Positions 37,601 through 51,099 of a DNA stretch of 64,000 bases are shown here, one piece after another; the first letter of the stretch is position 1, and the number at the start of each line of letters is the position of its first letter. Location: NCBI RefSeq assembly GCF_030463565.1, contig NC_134656.1:6620501-6684500 (forward strand), in the 5' to 3' direction. A program made the position numbers and the translations under genes. The notes under the pieces were generated by a model. It searched no databases. It had not been told where the DNA came from and saw only the letters and a list, made by a program, of their open reading frames with translations. The DNA is from Pelecanus crispus (lineage: Eukaryota > Chordata > Aves > Pelecaniformes > Pelecanidae).

Positions 37601-40600
37601 GAGGTGAAGGAGGTGACTTTTTAAGACCAGTCTTCTAACAGTGAAGAAGCAGAGCGTACCATCTCTGAGTGTCCCGCTTGTCAGAAGCACATCAGAGAGC
37701 AGTTTGGCTGACTTCACCCAAGATGGACCAGGCAGTGCCTGAGCCGGTAGATTCCAAGAGGTACGGAAATTTGATCACGGAATGAAAAAGCACTGGTGAA
37801 CTGTGGCAATGTTCTGCATTCAGGTTTTGTTCTGGCTTTCTAACAAATCAAGGAGCGACACCTCTTAGTGACCACTTTTCCACTTTTTTCTTGGGAGTCC
37901 TTTATGCTTGCAACCCTATCTGAGGATGTGTTGGGTTCTATTCCAAATTCCTAAAACCACTAAGTAAATATGAATGACAATTGACCAATTTTAAATGTAA
38001 TAAAGGTGCTATGGATAGGAAGGTGACAGTAATGTTGGGAATGTTGACATTGCAGTGGCTGGAGAAACATGTACTCTCAGTTCTCCCTCTGCAGCAGAAG
38101 TGACAAGAGTCCTGGGTCTCTCTGGAGAAAAGGAGCGGCTCCACTCAGATATTCAGTGTTTATCAGATCAATATTCATGTAAACAAAACTGAAGAGTTCC
38201 AGTCATTCAGTTCTCAGAGTTGAATGTTGTTGTTACTGCTCCAGCATTTGTCAGTTGTTCAGGCATGCAAAATCACCAGTTCCTACTGTGGGAAAAAACC
38301 CCACACTGTCCCAAACCCTTCCCTGTCTTTCTAAATCATAGAGGAACACATAACGAACTTACACAGAGAATTATGAATCCAAAGTTTTATCTACTGATAG
38401 ATCACATTTACAACCAATTTTTAGCTTCCATGTTCTTATCAAAATATTGTTTTAAAAAATTAAAGGATACATTTTTGGAAGTTTAAACAACCAACATAGA
38501 GAAATTTGTATTCTTCTCTAGGTTTTTCAGCTAAAACCAGTTCTAACTATTATCTGCTGGTGGCACCATTACACCAGAAGAATTTAATATCCAAGTCTTA
38601 AACAGAAAAAATGCAACAGATTACACCTTTCAATCTGATTTAATGGAATAAATTGTTTGGGGTTTTGGGTTTGGTTTTTTTTTTTTTTTTTTCATCATAG
38701 GTTGATGTCACTTAGACAATTTAGCTTGTTGTCTGTCCTTCTCAACAACACATGTTATTAAAACAGGTGATTGCAGCAGATTTTGGAGTAAGCATGCCAA
38801 CACGGCTCAAACAGTTAATAAGGAAAGGAAGAACAAACACTTGTGGAGCTGAATATAGCTATTGAGATTTTTTACATGAAACGCATGTGATATTGCCGAG
38901 ATCTGGTAAGAGCTAATGCCTTGAGATTCTGGCTCTCCTGTCAGGACAGGACTCACGCTTTTAGATCCAGCAGAGTTTCAGGATTGATCTTAGTCTACAC
39001 TAGTGAACTTCAGAGAGGACCAGGCCAGACAAAGAACTGCATCGCTCTGTCAAAAAAAGGTCCGCATCCAAGGCAGCTGGCAAGATGGACACTAGCAGCT
39101 GGCAAGGCTTTGACTATCTCTACCCATATGTTAAAATTGCTTGCCTGGTGCTTTCAGAGTTAACAGCTCTGGAAGCTCTAACTCACTCCCATCCCCGACG
39201 CTCGGAGCTGCTCAGCGCGCCCTTTAGCCGGCAGCAGAGCCTGGGCCCTGTCCTCACTAGCAAAGCCTCCTGTGAATACGACATTTTGATGCCATGGGGC
39301 CTTTGCAGGTGACTTAAAGAAATGAGCTTAATAAGGAACCTAATGGTCTGGCATTGTCACCTAAAGCAGGTGATCCTTTATGCAATCATACCCTGTTTTT
39401 TTCCTGCATCAGAAGTGTTTCTACATTGAGTTTTATTTCCATTTTTTTTTTCTTTCAGGAATCTTGACTAAATAAATAAAAAACCAATTTGGAACTTGAT
39501 TCACCTTTTGGATGCTGATGGTTATTGTCTTGACACTTGGCTTTTCTAATTGTAAGTGGGTAGGAACAAGGCCCTTAATCTTATATCTCCTCTCTAAATT
39601 TGACAAGAGTTTGGTTTGTGGTATGATCTATTGATAAAAAGCTTGCTGGTAGCTCTTCATTTGCCATAGAATGACTGAACATGGGTACATTAGCTTTTGT
39701 CTGTGGGGTAACTGCAACCATTTGTTTTTGCTGGCAGCTAAAATACAGCTGATTCTGTTTTCTTCACAAACTTATACTTGTGTGAACAAATCTATGGATT
39801 CAAAACAAGACCTCATTTTTGAAACTTATCAGTTGTGTTTGTGTGTGCAGAGAGATGCAGGGGTTTTTGTTTCGGTTTTCATATAATGAACACTGTACAT
39901 TCAGAATCTTTGAATACAGCTTATATCCATTCTATATATGGTAGTTGCATATATGTATATTTAATGCCTGTACCAAATCTTTCTGCTACCTTAAGTTTAA
40001 TTTTTAAGGACGATATTGATTGCTGCAGTTGTCCTATTGTTAATGTTAGTGTGGGTCTAAATCACCCTCTGGCTCGGGAAGTGCTGGCAGTGCTGACTGT
40101 AGCACGGAGCGGGTATTGCGGGTAAACCTGCGTTGTGTTTACCTTGCTTGTAATAAATGCTCCTCTCTACAGATTTGCTGTTGGCCGCTGCTGGAAGCAG
40201 GTTAGTGTGTCTGGTGGCTCCTCCTCCAGCTGATGAATCGCAGCAGTTGGTAGTTAAATAGTTATTTTCTGTGCACTTTTTAACAAAAATAGAATACAGA
40301 AAGTGTTTTAGATGTACATTTTGCATGTATTTAGTAGTTGCTAAGTTTTCTGAATCTGAATCTGCATTTCCTTTGTTTCTACATTCCCTTTCCGACTCGG
40401 ACAAAAATTTTGAGGTGTGAAAATGTCTGACTTTATACTTTCTCTTTTATTTCTTTCACTGAGCTTTTCCTAATCCTTCACATAATTTCCTAGATTTTTT
40501 TATTGTTGATATATAGGGATACATAACTGTATGAGCCAGTTGTATACCACAGTACACGATGCAGTTTGGCTTCTCCCGTGGCTGGGAGAGGCAATCACTT

Positions 40601-43289
40601 CCAACACACAGAGTGGTAAGTATTTCTCCACAAAGGTTTCTTCTAACTTTGCGTTTTATCTTAATGTTATGAAGATTGAAAACTTTTAGTAGTTACCTGA
40701 ATTAATCTTTCTCATCCCTGGAAAACACAAACACTCTAATTAAATACATAATGGATTCTATTAATTCTGTTTCCTACAAGGATGTAATTACTGTAGTCTT
40801 CTTCCTTTACTCAAAAATGGGAGAATCACAGAACATCCATTGTGAATGTCTTTATCCATGGCACATGATCCTCTGTGTGTTAGGATTAAACAAGACAGAA
40901 AATTATGCAGTTTATAAATCCTCTTACAAACCTCAGTAATTTTCTTTTTCCCTCAATTTTAGAAAATACAGATTCACCCCATGTTGCTCCCTCCTTCTCA
41001 TAGTTAATGTTGCTTTATATCTGGGCAGAAGTAATTTGTGCAAGACATATTGCTTATAGGACAGTGCCTAAAAATATTGCAAAAGGTCATTGCACATCAG
41101 ACAGAAGGCAGCGTTTGTTCCAGCCACTTGCTCTGAGAACTACAGGTCTTTGTTAATATTAATTGTGTATATTTTAAACAGTGCATGTTTTAAAAATACA
41201 CTGTGCAAACACGGAGCGATGAACATTCATAAGCCCTGGGACTGGATAATGGAGGTCAGTTCTTCACTGATGATTTTAGGCAGAAACGTTTGCTGTTCTT
41301 ACTAACTTCAAGGTTTGTGAATTAGAGCCATATTGTGCATATGCTTTCAGGAAAGTGGGATATATTTCCATGCTCACCGTATCCAAAAATAAAAGTGAAA
41401 TAAAAATAGTAACAAAGATGTATAAAGTACAAGATTCAGAGCTAATCATTTGCACAAACATTCACCATGATTGTGCTTAGAATAGTAACTATGTACACAG
41501 AACATGGGAAAAAATCTGCCGGGAGATGAAGGCCAGATTCCTGATGTGCTTAGAAGAAGTTGAGCGGCAGTGAGGAGGTAGGCTTACGGCATCGACAGCC
41601 TCCTGCTCCTCTCTGCCTGCCCCAGTAACTACTGGCCCGAGGATGCGTCTGCCAGGAGGGCTCAGCGCTCACGGCGCACGCTGCTGCGGCTGCCGTCCCG
41701 GCCGCCCCTGCTCGCTGGGACGGTGCAAACGGCTCGCGAAAGGCAGAGGTGGCAAGCTGCTCCGTGGGCTGGCGTTAGGATCCGGCTGGGTTGTCCCCAG
41801 GGGTTATCTTCTTTCTTACAGGGGTGGTGCAACTGGGAAAGGGTGCAGTGAAATTGAAAACTAGCTCCCAAAATGTAATACACTCGTACATTCATCTCTT
41901 CTGACATCCCTTCTTGTGAGCCCAGACAAAACCAAAAGACACAATTCTCTCTTCAGGTGGACATTATCTAAGAACAATGTTTTTACTAACAGCCCCCCGC
42001 CCCCCGATTCTGAGACTTCTATATGTCTCCAGCGAAAAGTCTGCAATATTTGAAAGACTATATCAATATTAAACAAAGAAACCCTAACACTTGGACACCA
42101 TTCCTGTCAAGGCCATCTCGGTCTAGCATGCTTGGTTTGTTCTGTAATTTATCCTTAATAAGAAAATGCCTGATTCTGGCTTTGCATCAAAGGCGGTGAA
42201 GCTGTACATGCACATCGTTGTTTACAATGTGACAGAGTGCTGCATGGCAATTTGCAAACCATATTTATGTTGCTATTGAGTATGGCTTTTTTTGAAAACT
42301 GGCGCATAAATGTGTTTACAAAGGTAATTATTCACACACATTTTTGAAACAAAAAAAGAAGAATGAAGTGTGGTGAAGTGACAGTGTCGTAAGTCTGGAA
42401 GGTGATGCTGTGTAGGTAGTCATTTCAGAAATTCTTTAAGTGTTAAGCTTATTACGATAAACTTTCATTCTCTCTTGGAAGAAAGATTGAGGCAAAACAG
42501 ATGGGGTGGCTGCCAACAAAATGGTTTGAAAGGAAGTAATGTGCACATGTTGACATTTCCTGGTTTTACATAATTTTTTTAAAAAATAACTTATGAAATA
42601 GCCTTGAGTAGAATAATTGTTTATTAGTGTGGTATGAAGACAAGCATTTCCAGGACCTCAGAAGGGCTGTCTTGCACTGTACCTCTCTTCTGTTGTGTTT
42701 GACCACCCCATTTCATCTCTGCCCAACACATGCTTTTATTTTGTTTCTGAGACAGCAAGATGCCAGAAATGGAGCAGCATCTTTTACTTGCTGTGCATGC
42801 AACCTTTTCCACCTAGAGAGGTTAAATGGGACTTTGACCACCTTCCTATGGCTGCCCACTTGAGATGGAAAGTCATCAGCCCTGTCTGCCCAGGGCACAG
42901 GTTTCCTCTCTCTCTTCCTCCAAGCAGAATTACAATTCATCGGTTCATTCCTACTCTCCCTACCTCAGAATCGGATCCATGAAGCAGGTTTGGGAGGGGT
43001 GGATGTTGGTAGGTTGAAGGCCAAGGAATATCTTCCTCCTTGGTCCCTCTCGGTATCCCACCGTGCAGTCACTGCCCCGTGCGCTGGATATCTTCTACCT
43101 CTCTGCTCCTGAGAGATATTACCTGGATTTTCCCCGTGAGAATCCCAGTCTCCTCCCTGAGCATCCCCCCTCCAGCATCCTGTAGCTCTGCAAATAATGT
43201 TCTGCTGTCTTTTTTCCAAGTACCATTTGAACATATGTTTTATATGGAGATACTGATGGGCAGCAACATCTGCTGCTCCCAGCCAGCTC
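34675..43289. other. Intergenic DNA
   Basis: No gene supported. Holds a T tract at 38675-38692 and a short GC-rich patch at about 41640-41800. Short open frames on both strands lack homology and splice context. Confidence 0.5.
38675..38692. repeat. Poly(T) tract
   Basis: An uninterrupted run of 18 T residues, next to T/G-rich sequence. Possibly an old poly(A) tail on the minus strand, but no retroposed body is recognised. Confidence 0.8.
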
Positions 43290-43670
43290 ATGCACTCTTA
43301 TTTGGATTGTAATTACTTCATCGGCTGCGATCTGTGTCCTGTGTTTGCCCACTATCTGTTTCTGTCAGGTCTTCATCTTCTACAAACTACCCATTATGTA
43401 GTGATAATAATTAAATCTCCCCTCCACCAGGCAGGTCTGAGCAGTGCTAGAAGGGCCCTCCTTGTCCGTGCAGCTGCCAAAGAAGATGCAGCTTGCAATG
43501 ATGCCTTAATCACCTGCCTGCTACACAATGGCCGAGACCACCTATTTGTTTCAAACAAGCTATTTTAGCAGCTGTCAGATGCTAATGGCTGTCAGCTGCT
43601 GACAACCTGTGCCCTATGCAAACCAGGGGACATATCATGGAAACGTGCATAAATATTCATGTGGGACTAA
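43290..43670. promoter_or_regulatory. Possible conserved non-coding enhancer-like block
   Basis: Dense in developmental transcription-factor motif types: TAATTA-like sites, two CAGCTG E-boxes (43569-43574, 43593-43598) in an AGCAGCTG...CAGCTGCT inverted arrangement, ATGCAAA (octamer-like) and ATAAATATTCATG. No repeats or coding signals. The call is inference from texture only. Confidence 0.25.
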
Positions 43671-45529
43671 CAAAACCAAAAGTGCGAGTACGGTTATCGG
43701 AGCTCTTGCACAAATATATTGTAGCCTGCCCTGTTGTGTTGGTGTTAGTGTGATGAATGCAGGGCGAATGTTTTGAGGTAATGTCCTTTTTATGTTTGTG
43801 AGACAAAAAAAACCCACCGAAGGTAGTGGGGTTGCAGGGGTGCATGAATAAGAGCAGCATTTGTGCCCCTGCATAATATAGGCAGTTCTAGATCAGCATT
43901 GCTGTCTGTCGTGGATGATGCACTGAAACTTGTTATTGAGAGAAAGGAGTTGTTGTGTTCAGTCATTCTGTTTGCATTTCACTTCTGAACCTGCGTATGA
44001 AGAATGGCAAGTTTCTCACCACATCTGTGCTAGATGCTTAAGGAACACAAGAACCCAGTGAATGAGTTCAGTGTTTTGGTTTTTAAATTAATTAACTAAT
44101 TTCAAGAACAGGAAAGTATCTGATTTGGTCAAGACTTGATAATTTCCCACCATCCTAGCACCCTGAAGCCTCAAGGCTTTGACATTAAAATAGAATCATT
44201 GTGAGTCAGTCTCTTTAGACAGACTGTTTTACAAGTTAATTCTGTCAATGTGTCTGCATGGGATTATTTTAAAAATATTTTGTTTGTAATGCGCTTTTAC
44301 TTTCCTCGGCAGATTCTGGATAGTCGTGCTGAGAGGGGATGTTCAGATTAAAGTACACAATGGGGATGACAAAGATTCTGTAACAACAGAGTCAGTGGAA
44401 AAGGATGGTCCTCTTGAAATTCTTCCTTGGTAGGTCCCTATAAGGTACGTAAGAATCCAGCGGTATGCGTTTGCTCGTGTCTCTCTACCGTATCAGTAAC
44501 CTGCAGTAACATTCAAAATCTGTAAAGTGTTTTTATAATCAGTCTTCTGTAAAAGTAATCAATTTTGAGGAGCCTAGTAAAGCTGTCTTTATCTATCCCT
44601 TACATCTTTTACCTCTACTGCTCATAGTGAAGTTTACCATTAAAATTCACTAAAAAGTTGCCGTCTTTAGGATCACATAAAAAGGTGCAGAGCTAGACAG
44701 GGATTAAAGGATCAATCCTGCAAACTGTTGGAATGCAACCGATTTTACTTATGAGCACTTTGGTGGGAAAAATTCACACAGTGGTTTGACTGTGGTCTGA
44801 TTCTCATTTGCACTGACTCTGCTATACACTGCTAGAAACGGGTGGGAGATTCAGTCCTGAGTGGGACTGACCGCATGATAAATGTTTCAAGACAGACTCT
44901 ATGAAGGCATCCAGTCGATTAGCTTCATCTAAATCCGAAAATAATTATAAATTGTTGCTGGTACCTTAATTCCCTTGCACAATTATCCATATAGCCTGTG
45001 TATGTATATTTTTGTGGCTACGAGGTCTTGTGAAAATTAATTCAGTGTTTCAGATAAAGAAGGATATTTCAGTTAGAAATTGTTGTCATAATAGTTACAC
45101 AAAAGGATTCAAATACTCTGTAACTTGGTGTGAATAAAATATTAAAAGATACAGGTGGTGTTCATGAACCATCAAAGAGTATTCCACTGCCACCGTGTTT
45201 TATTAAAGTGAAAAGAAGAAGAGAAGAGAAAAAAAACCCAGAGCCATGTGCTAATCCTTTCCTTTGTTGCTTAAGGGAAATTTCAGTATAAAGTAGCAAT
45301 TTCCATATCATTTGTATAGCAGTTGCAACCCATTGATGTTTAAAGCAAAACGTGCAACTACTATAATCAGCAAAACAGCTGCAAATGTCTTGTCTGTCTT
45401 TAAATGTAGCTCCCTACTTGCTGTCTCAGATTTAGAGTGCAAAACTCGATCAGATAATTAAAAACACAGAAGCTATTCTTTCATTTCTTTCATAGTAATC
45501 GTTTGTTCCAAAGCAAGTTGGAGTGAGCT
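43671..45529. other. Intergenic DNA
   Basis: Nothing recognised. AT-rich, with short unsupported open frames. Confidence 0.5.
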
Positions 45530-45760
45530 TGGCTGGATGCAGGGGCAGGGTGAGCGAGGGTCCCTGCAGCATCGCCGCCAGCCCCCCCTCCCTCCGGGGC
45601 TGCAGAAGATGCCGCAGCCCGCGCTGCTTTGGAGGTGGGAACGGGACGCGTCTCCTACCCGTTGCCCTGTTCGCCAACCCTTCTCCTGCCCCTGGGGACA
45701 GGAACGGCCTTTCAGTTCTCTTTACGCCCGCCGGCACCCCAGTGCCAGTCTCTGCACGTT
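45530..45760. promoter_or_regulatory. Small CpG-rich patch
   Basis: A GC-rich block of about 230 bp in AT-rich surroundings, with roughly a dozen CpGs (for example GCAGCCCGCGCTG, GGGACGCGTCTCC). Overlapping open frames on both strands reflect base composition. Could be an orphan CpG island or enhancer; no exon is identified. Confidence 0.3.
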
Positions 45761-48300
45761 TTTGTAAATAAGCAATAACAAAAATAAATTACATTTAGCA
45801 TTTAGATCCCAGACCAGTGGTTTTGTTTGTGCTGGGTACAGTGTAACAGGTTAGCTAAAATCCCACTGAACTCCCTCAGCTCTGCCATCCCAGGCTTTGG
45901 GCGGCTGGAACTGTTCTTCAGAGGGCTTTTTAACGCTAAAAAAAAACCTGTAATGGTATGAAGAAAGAGTTTACTTTATCCTTCGCATTTCCAAATTAAA
46001 CAATGAGCAGATGTCGATGGTGCTTTTCTCCGCTCGGTGTATCTGAGCTGCTGGCGTAGCAACTAGAGCTAGGGATTTCCATCAGAATGATTTCTGAGTG
46101 AAGCTGCCTTTCTTGGAAAAGGGAAAACTTCTTAGGAAAATACTTTGCCTTTGATCAAGTTAAGATTAAACTTCTGTGAGATAGATAAAATCGATGACAG
46201 CTTGGCTATCCACCTGGATAAAAGGGTCTTCCCAATTTCTGTAAGGTGTCTGCTGGCAAACCCCGTCTTGCGTCTGTGCCTGGGGAGCTGCGTCCTGGGG
46301 CAAGGGAGGAAAGCGGGGGTGGCACAGCCCCCCCCCCCTTCAGCTCCTGCTGCCAGGCAGAACAGGCTGCAAAGGGGGAGGCCCAGGAGCTTCCCCATCT
46401 GTTTTGAGGTCCCATCTAATTTTTTTTTCCTGAATGGAGAAAGAACATGAAATGGATGAAGCCTCCAAAACAGGTTGCTGATGGGATGGGAAACCCTGCT
46501 TTGCTTCTTCTAAAACACTTTCCTGGAAGAAGGCTTTATTTTTTTTTTAATTAGTATTTTTCCTAATCCAGGAGACATCTTATGGAAAAGGATTTCCATC
46601 TTGTGGTCAGCTGTGGTAATAAAGCACTCCTGCTGTTTTTTTTTTTTTTTTTTTTATAACAAAACAAAATGCTTTTAATAAGAAATAATGCAAATCTGTT
46701 ATAGTTCCTTGTGAAGGTAAATGTTGAAGACCTCACAAAGTCCGCTTGCATTTGTACTTGGGCATGTCTACCTATTTGGAGGTAAAAAGTGTTTCAGGAT
46801 TAACCCCCTTCAGAAAGTCATCTTTGGAACAAAACAGAATTGGAAGAGGTATAAGATAAACAATTTATGACAGAATATTCAATTTTCACGGATTATACAG
46901 CGTGTCGGCCCCAGGAGCCATGCACAGGAGCCCAGGCTGAGAATTATTTGTAGCCATAGGGGAAGAGAGGCAATTACTCCTGACCTTCTGGGAAAATTTG
47001 TATCCAGAGCCAAATATTGTTGCTTGGATTGTTTTCTATTCCAGGATGCCTCTTAGGCTCCGTACAACGTCACCATAACTTCATGCAGATATTTGTTCTT
47101 CAGGACAAATTTTGAGACTCATGCTCTAATCTCGAAATAGCAAAATGCTGCAGGGTTAAGTGCTGGAGTTCACTGGAAAATCTACTCACTTCAGTGGGAA
47201 AGATTTTTTAACATATTAAAAACAAAACAAATTTGGAAAGGTCATTTTAAATATTAAGAACTGTGACTGAAGGGCAGAGATGTGTGCACTGGAGAAGTTT
47301 TCAGCTGCTGGCATTCGGGATCTAGTGTAGGTTGTACCTCCAGTGCCCTTTAAATGACCTCTATTGTACAAGCATACAAATGCAGGTAGGGCTGTTAAAA
47401 AGGAATAAGTTGATTCTTATGTTTAATTATCATCTTATTTGTCCAGTTGTACACTGTGATGCCACCACTGATTACACCAAAGGTATTCTGACTTCAGTGA
47501 GAGCAGGACCAGCCCTGAATATTTATAAGGAGAGTTAAATAAGATCTCAGATCAAATTCTTATAGATACATGTAAGAACTTTATAAGTTCTTTTTGTTTT
47601 GAGGGCTTGTAACTAAAGGAGATGTTCAGTGTGTTCCTTAGTGGGTGCCAAAAAGCTTATTTTCAGAAGTATGAGAGTCTCAGGGAAAGTTAATGACTGC
47701 TATATTTAATCTGAAGTCTATGCAACTGCTGCTGAGCTCAAGCCATGTTCTTTTTGTAGGAAAAAGAAAAAAACCCCAGCATTTAGGTGAAGAATCACGC
47801 ACCATACATACAACTTACCTGACATAGAGTTAGTGATTTTAAAAAAACCAGTTCAACAAAAACGTCTGAAGTTATGCTTTAAATGTTACTGCAAGGAAAG
47901 TAGAAAAGAAGAAAAAATTGTGAACTCTCCGTAGTATTTCCAGAAAAACTTACTTCCGAAGTTTGCACATGGGCCTTGTTCTGTTGGTAACTGAAGTCAG
48001 TGGGAGTTTTTGCCATCGTCTCTACTGAAACAGGGTCCATTTTATTTTTTTTTTTCTTCTTACGTGGAACATAAATCTTGGACCTTAACCACAAAAACAC
48101 TTAAGGAGGAAAATACTTTGTCTTTTTATTAAAAAAAAAATCATCGGAACTGCTGGTTAGTTAAAAGCATTAAAAAATACTCGAGGAAAATTTTCCCTAA
48201 ATCAAACAAATCTCTCGTTTAGCTTTTAGACCTTCCTGGAGAGTGCTGTGTTTATACCATTTATTTTAAGTGTGAGAACTTTATGCCAGACCAAACCATT
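45761..48300. other. Intergenic DNA with homopolymer tract
   Basis: No gene supported. A T tract of 20 bases lies at 46636-46655. Several short fragments resembling TGACTTCAGTGGGAGCAGGA (near 47188, 47490 and 47991) look like very old dispersed repeats. Confidence 0.45.
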
Positions 48301-48561
48301 AGCAGCTCTCCGGGGAGCAAACAGCAAAGCGCCCGGCACGGCTCGGGGCGGCTGTGACGAAATACAGTTTCTACACTTTGACGTTTCGCCACAGGAAGCG
48401 AGCGATGAGGAGAAATGGTCCAGAGAGAGGAGAGAGGCAGATAATGTGGCAACGAAGGGAGCAGCTGAGCGCGCGCAGGGCGGCTGTTCGACGGCCCTGG
48501 GAAGGCAGGCGGGGCTCTCCGGGCTCCCCCGGCCAGCCCGTGCGACGGAGCTCCGGCACCC
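48301..48561. promoter_or_regulatory. Orphan CpG island
   Basis: About 25 CpG dinucleotides in 260 bp by eye, in a GC-rich block inside AT-rich intergenic DNA about 25 kb downstream of CTCFL. This explains the overlapping open frames up to 166 codons seen on both strands. No TATA box or spliced exon can be assigned. It may be the promoter of an unannotated non-coding RNA or a distal element. Confidence 0.5.
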
Positions 48562-51085
48562 ATGTGTGACGTGGGTCATGCACCCAGCAGGCCAGGCTGC
48601 CTGCACTCCCTGGGGTCCCTCTCCGGTTTCGGACTGTTCTGTGAATTGCAATATGTACACGGACGGGCATTTCTTCTTTCAAAGTTTGCGAGCTCGTTGG
48701 GTCCGATGCCCGTGGCAGAGTCAAATGGAGGGGCTTTGCTGGGCCTGATGGTGCAGGCGCTGGCTAGGTTGAGGGATGAACAGCTCTTTTCTTCAATCTA
48801 CCGGATTGCTTCCCTTCTCTGTTTTGAACCACTGAGCAATTACATCCTTTGGAAAACTTGGCTTTGTTTATCTAATTCTTTGGACCAATAATGTTACCCA
48901 GCGCACTGTGTTCGTGTCAGTGAAGAAGCGTTTTACTGTCTGAAATGGCGCTGTGTTGAGGTGAGGTTTGTGCACATGCTTGTGTTCTCATTTCAAAAAG
49001 TTTGCCCCACACAAGTAACTGTAATACCTATATCAGCTCTCATGTATCCCGGAGTCCTGACGACAGCGGGTGGGCACCATCCTCCCTGCTTTTGCCATTT
49101 CCAGCCTTGGAGAGGACTATTTTGTGCAAATTTCGGTTCCCACATCCTCAGCTCTTCAAACCGTGAGGTAGGAAATAAGTATGGGTGCTTTGGAGAGAGC
49201 TGGCTGACCAAATGGCCTGGTTTTTTTCCTTTTATTACCAGTGGCTAAGAAATGTCTGAAGGAAGCTGTTGAGCACGCTTTTGTGGTGTTACTTTCTATA
49301 TAAATGGCTGCTAGGGTCACCAAAGCGTGGCCTCAGGAGAGAGGTAGCTGCTCCCAGGGTCAGGACAGCAGGAGGGTGTCCCAAGCGGGTACCAGCGGCG
49401 GCTTTCAAATAGACAGGGAGGCACTCGTGACATGGACTCTCCTGGGCATGGTCTGTGCCCGGACACATCCATGGAGAGTTTCTCTTGCCTTGCAAGGGGC
49501 TCTCCTGGCTACTCCGCTTGGTTCCGCTTGGACTTAGAAGTCCTGTGTTTTGCAATCCCTGTGCACAGAGTGGAAATCAGCTGTCTTGATAAGTGATGGA
49601 CTTCATGGTGCCTCAGAGCAGGGGTTTCACCCACCAAAAATCTTCAGTTGTTTCTGTGGCCCAGATATGGTGCGTTTTTTTCATTGGTTTTATTTCTTCT
49701 GCAGTTTCTAAGCTGTGGGTGAGTGCTGTGACACCAGGCTGCCAGCTTTCAACAGCAGCATCCCAGAAATACTGGTTAATCACTAGTTTATTAGCTTATG
49801 GCCTTAGGCAAACCTGAAATCATTAACAGCCCATTTGTTGGGCTAATGACTCTTCTTCTACTAGATGTATAATTTAATATATGGTAACTTTCATGCTTAA
49901 TTATGCTCTTCAAAGCTTCTTTTGAAGGAATTTATTTTTCTGCATGCATGTGTATAAAAGGGTTGGAGCTGGCTGGCTTTGCTTGCATGCTACTCTGTGT
50001 TAAAATCTAGATAGTTTATTTAAGAATATTTTAATTTGGATATGGGTATTTCTTCCTTTACTTGTTCTTTCAATATTTTTATCTTTGAGTTCTTGAAAAA
50101 TAAATAATGATGAATTACCAACATGTTTAAAATGGCATCATTTTATGCCCCATTGTAGCTTGCTACATTGTTTTGGACAAGATGTAAACCCAAAGTCCTG
50201 ATCAACAGGGCCATTGTGCCAGCAGTTTCCAAATGAATGCGAGCCTTGATGTCAGTGTCCTGGCTGCGTTCCAGCCCGGCTCACATTTTACTCAACGGCA
50301 AGTCCCACTTCTGTTCTCGCTAACCTCAGTGGGAACAGAGACAGACCACTCTGTAAAGTGCTGCTAATCCCACGTGCCATTTGCATGCAGCACTTGTAAA
50401 GCATTCTGGGATCAGTTTGGATGAAAAAGGCTACGCATGTAAGATGTTTTTCATTGGCATCCCAAATCCGGTGCTATATCAATGAAAGAAGGTTATGACT
50501 TTGTCAATCGGGATAATTTTTTTGAGCTAGGCAGCTGATTGAGAAGGATAATAAAAATGAATTTGATTTTCTTTCTGTGAGCTCTAGCGTCCCCTTCATG
50601 GAGATTAAAAATTTCCCGGTACTGTTTTCAGCTCCACAGAGCAAGCAAAAGATAATCTCCTGCTTGGATATACTCACGCTATTGCGATCCACTAATAGGA
50701 TCACCATACAGTTTTGACTTAACAGGCACTGGGAGAGGATAATCCTGTTTATTTGGTCACCCAAAACTGAGATAATCAGTGGGAGGAGGAGGGATGTGTG
50801 AGGTTCTCTTTGCCCGGGTGGTTCATCTGGTCAGATGCTTAGCACTGGGGAATGGCTTGATCTCATTACTGCAGCCCTGACAGAGCATGGGAGAGAACCG
50901 AAAACCTCCTCACAACACAAGCCAGGGAGAAGCCAACTTGATAAAATAATAGCGTTTGGCAGAGTCTGATCCAGATGTTGCCCTCAACAATTTTCAATTG
51001 TTCTTTTTATGACTGATTTAATATAGAAAGACTCAAATAAGGTGTCCAAGTGGCCACATCAGATACTTTGTACAGAATGCTTTGG

Positions 51086-51099
51086 CTACCAGGTGGCAG
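51086..51099 (+). promoter_or_regulatory. Candidate CTCF/BORIS core binding motif
   Basis: CTACCAGGTGGCAG matches the CTCF consensus CCASYAGRKGGCRS at 13 of 14 positions. Same orientation as the motif at 26638, about 24 kb away. Confidence 0.5.

Noticed and set aside
42627..43568. Cluster of short frames on both strands as a gene
   Set aside because: The frames are unrelated to one another, lack shared splice phases and have no homology. The region looks regulatory rather than coding.
48226..48748. Open frames of 100-166 codons on both strands
   Set aside because: They are explained by the GC-rich CpG island, where several frames are open simultaneously. No splice context or homology.
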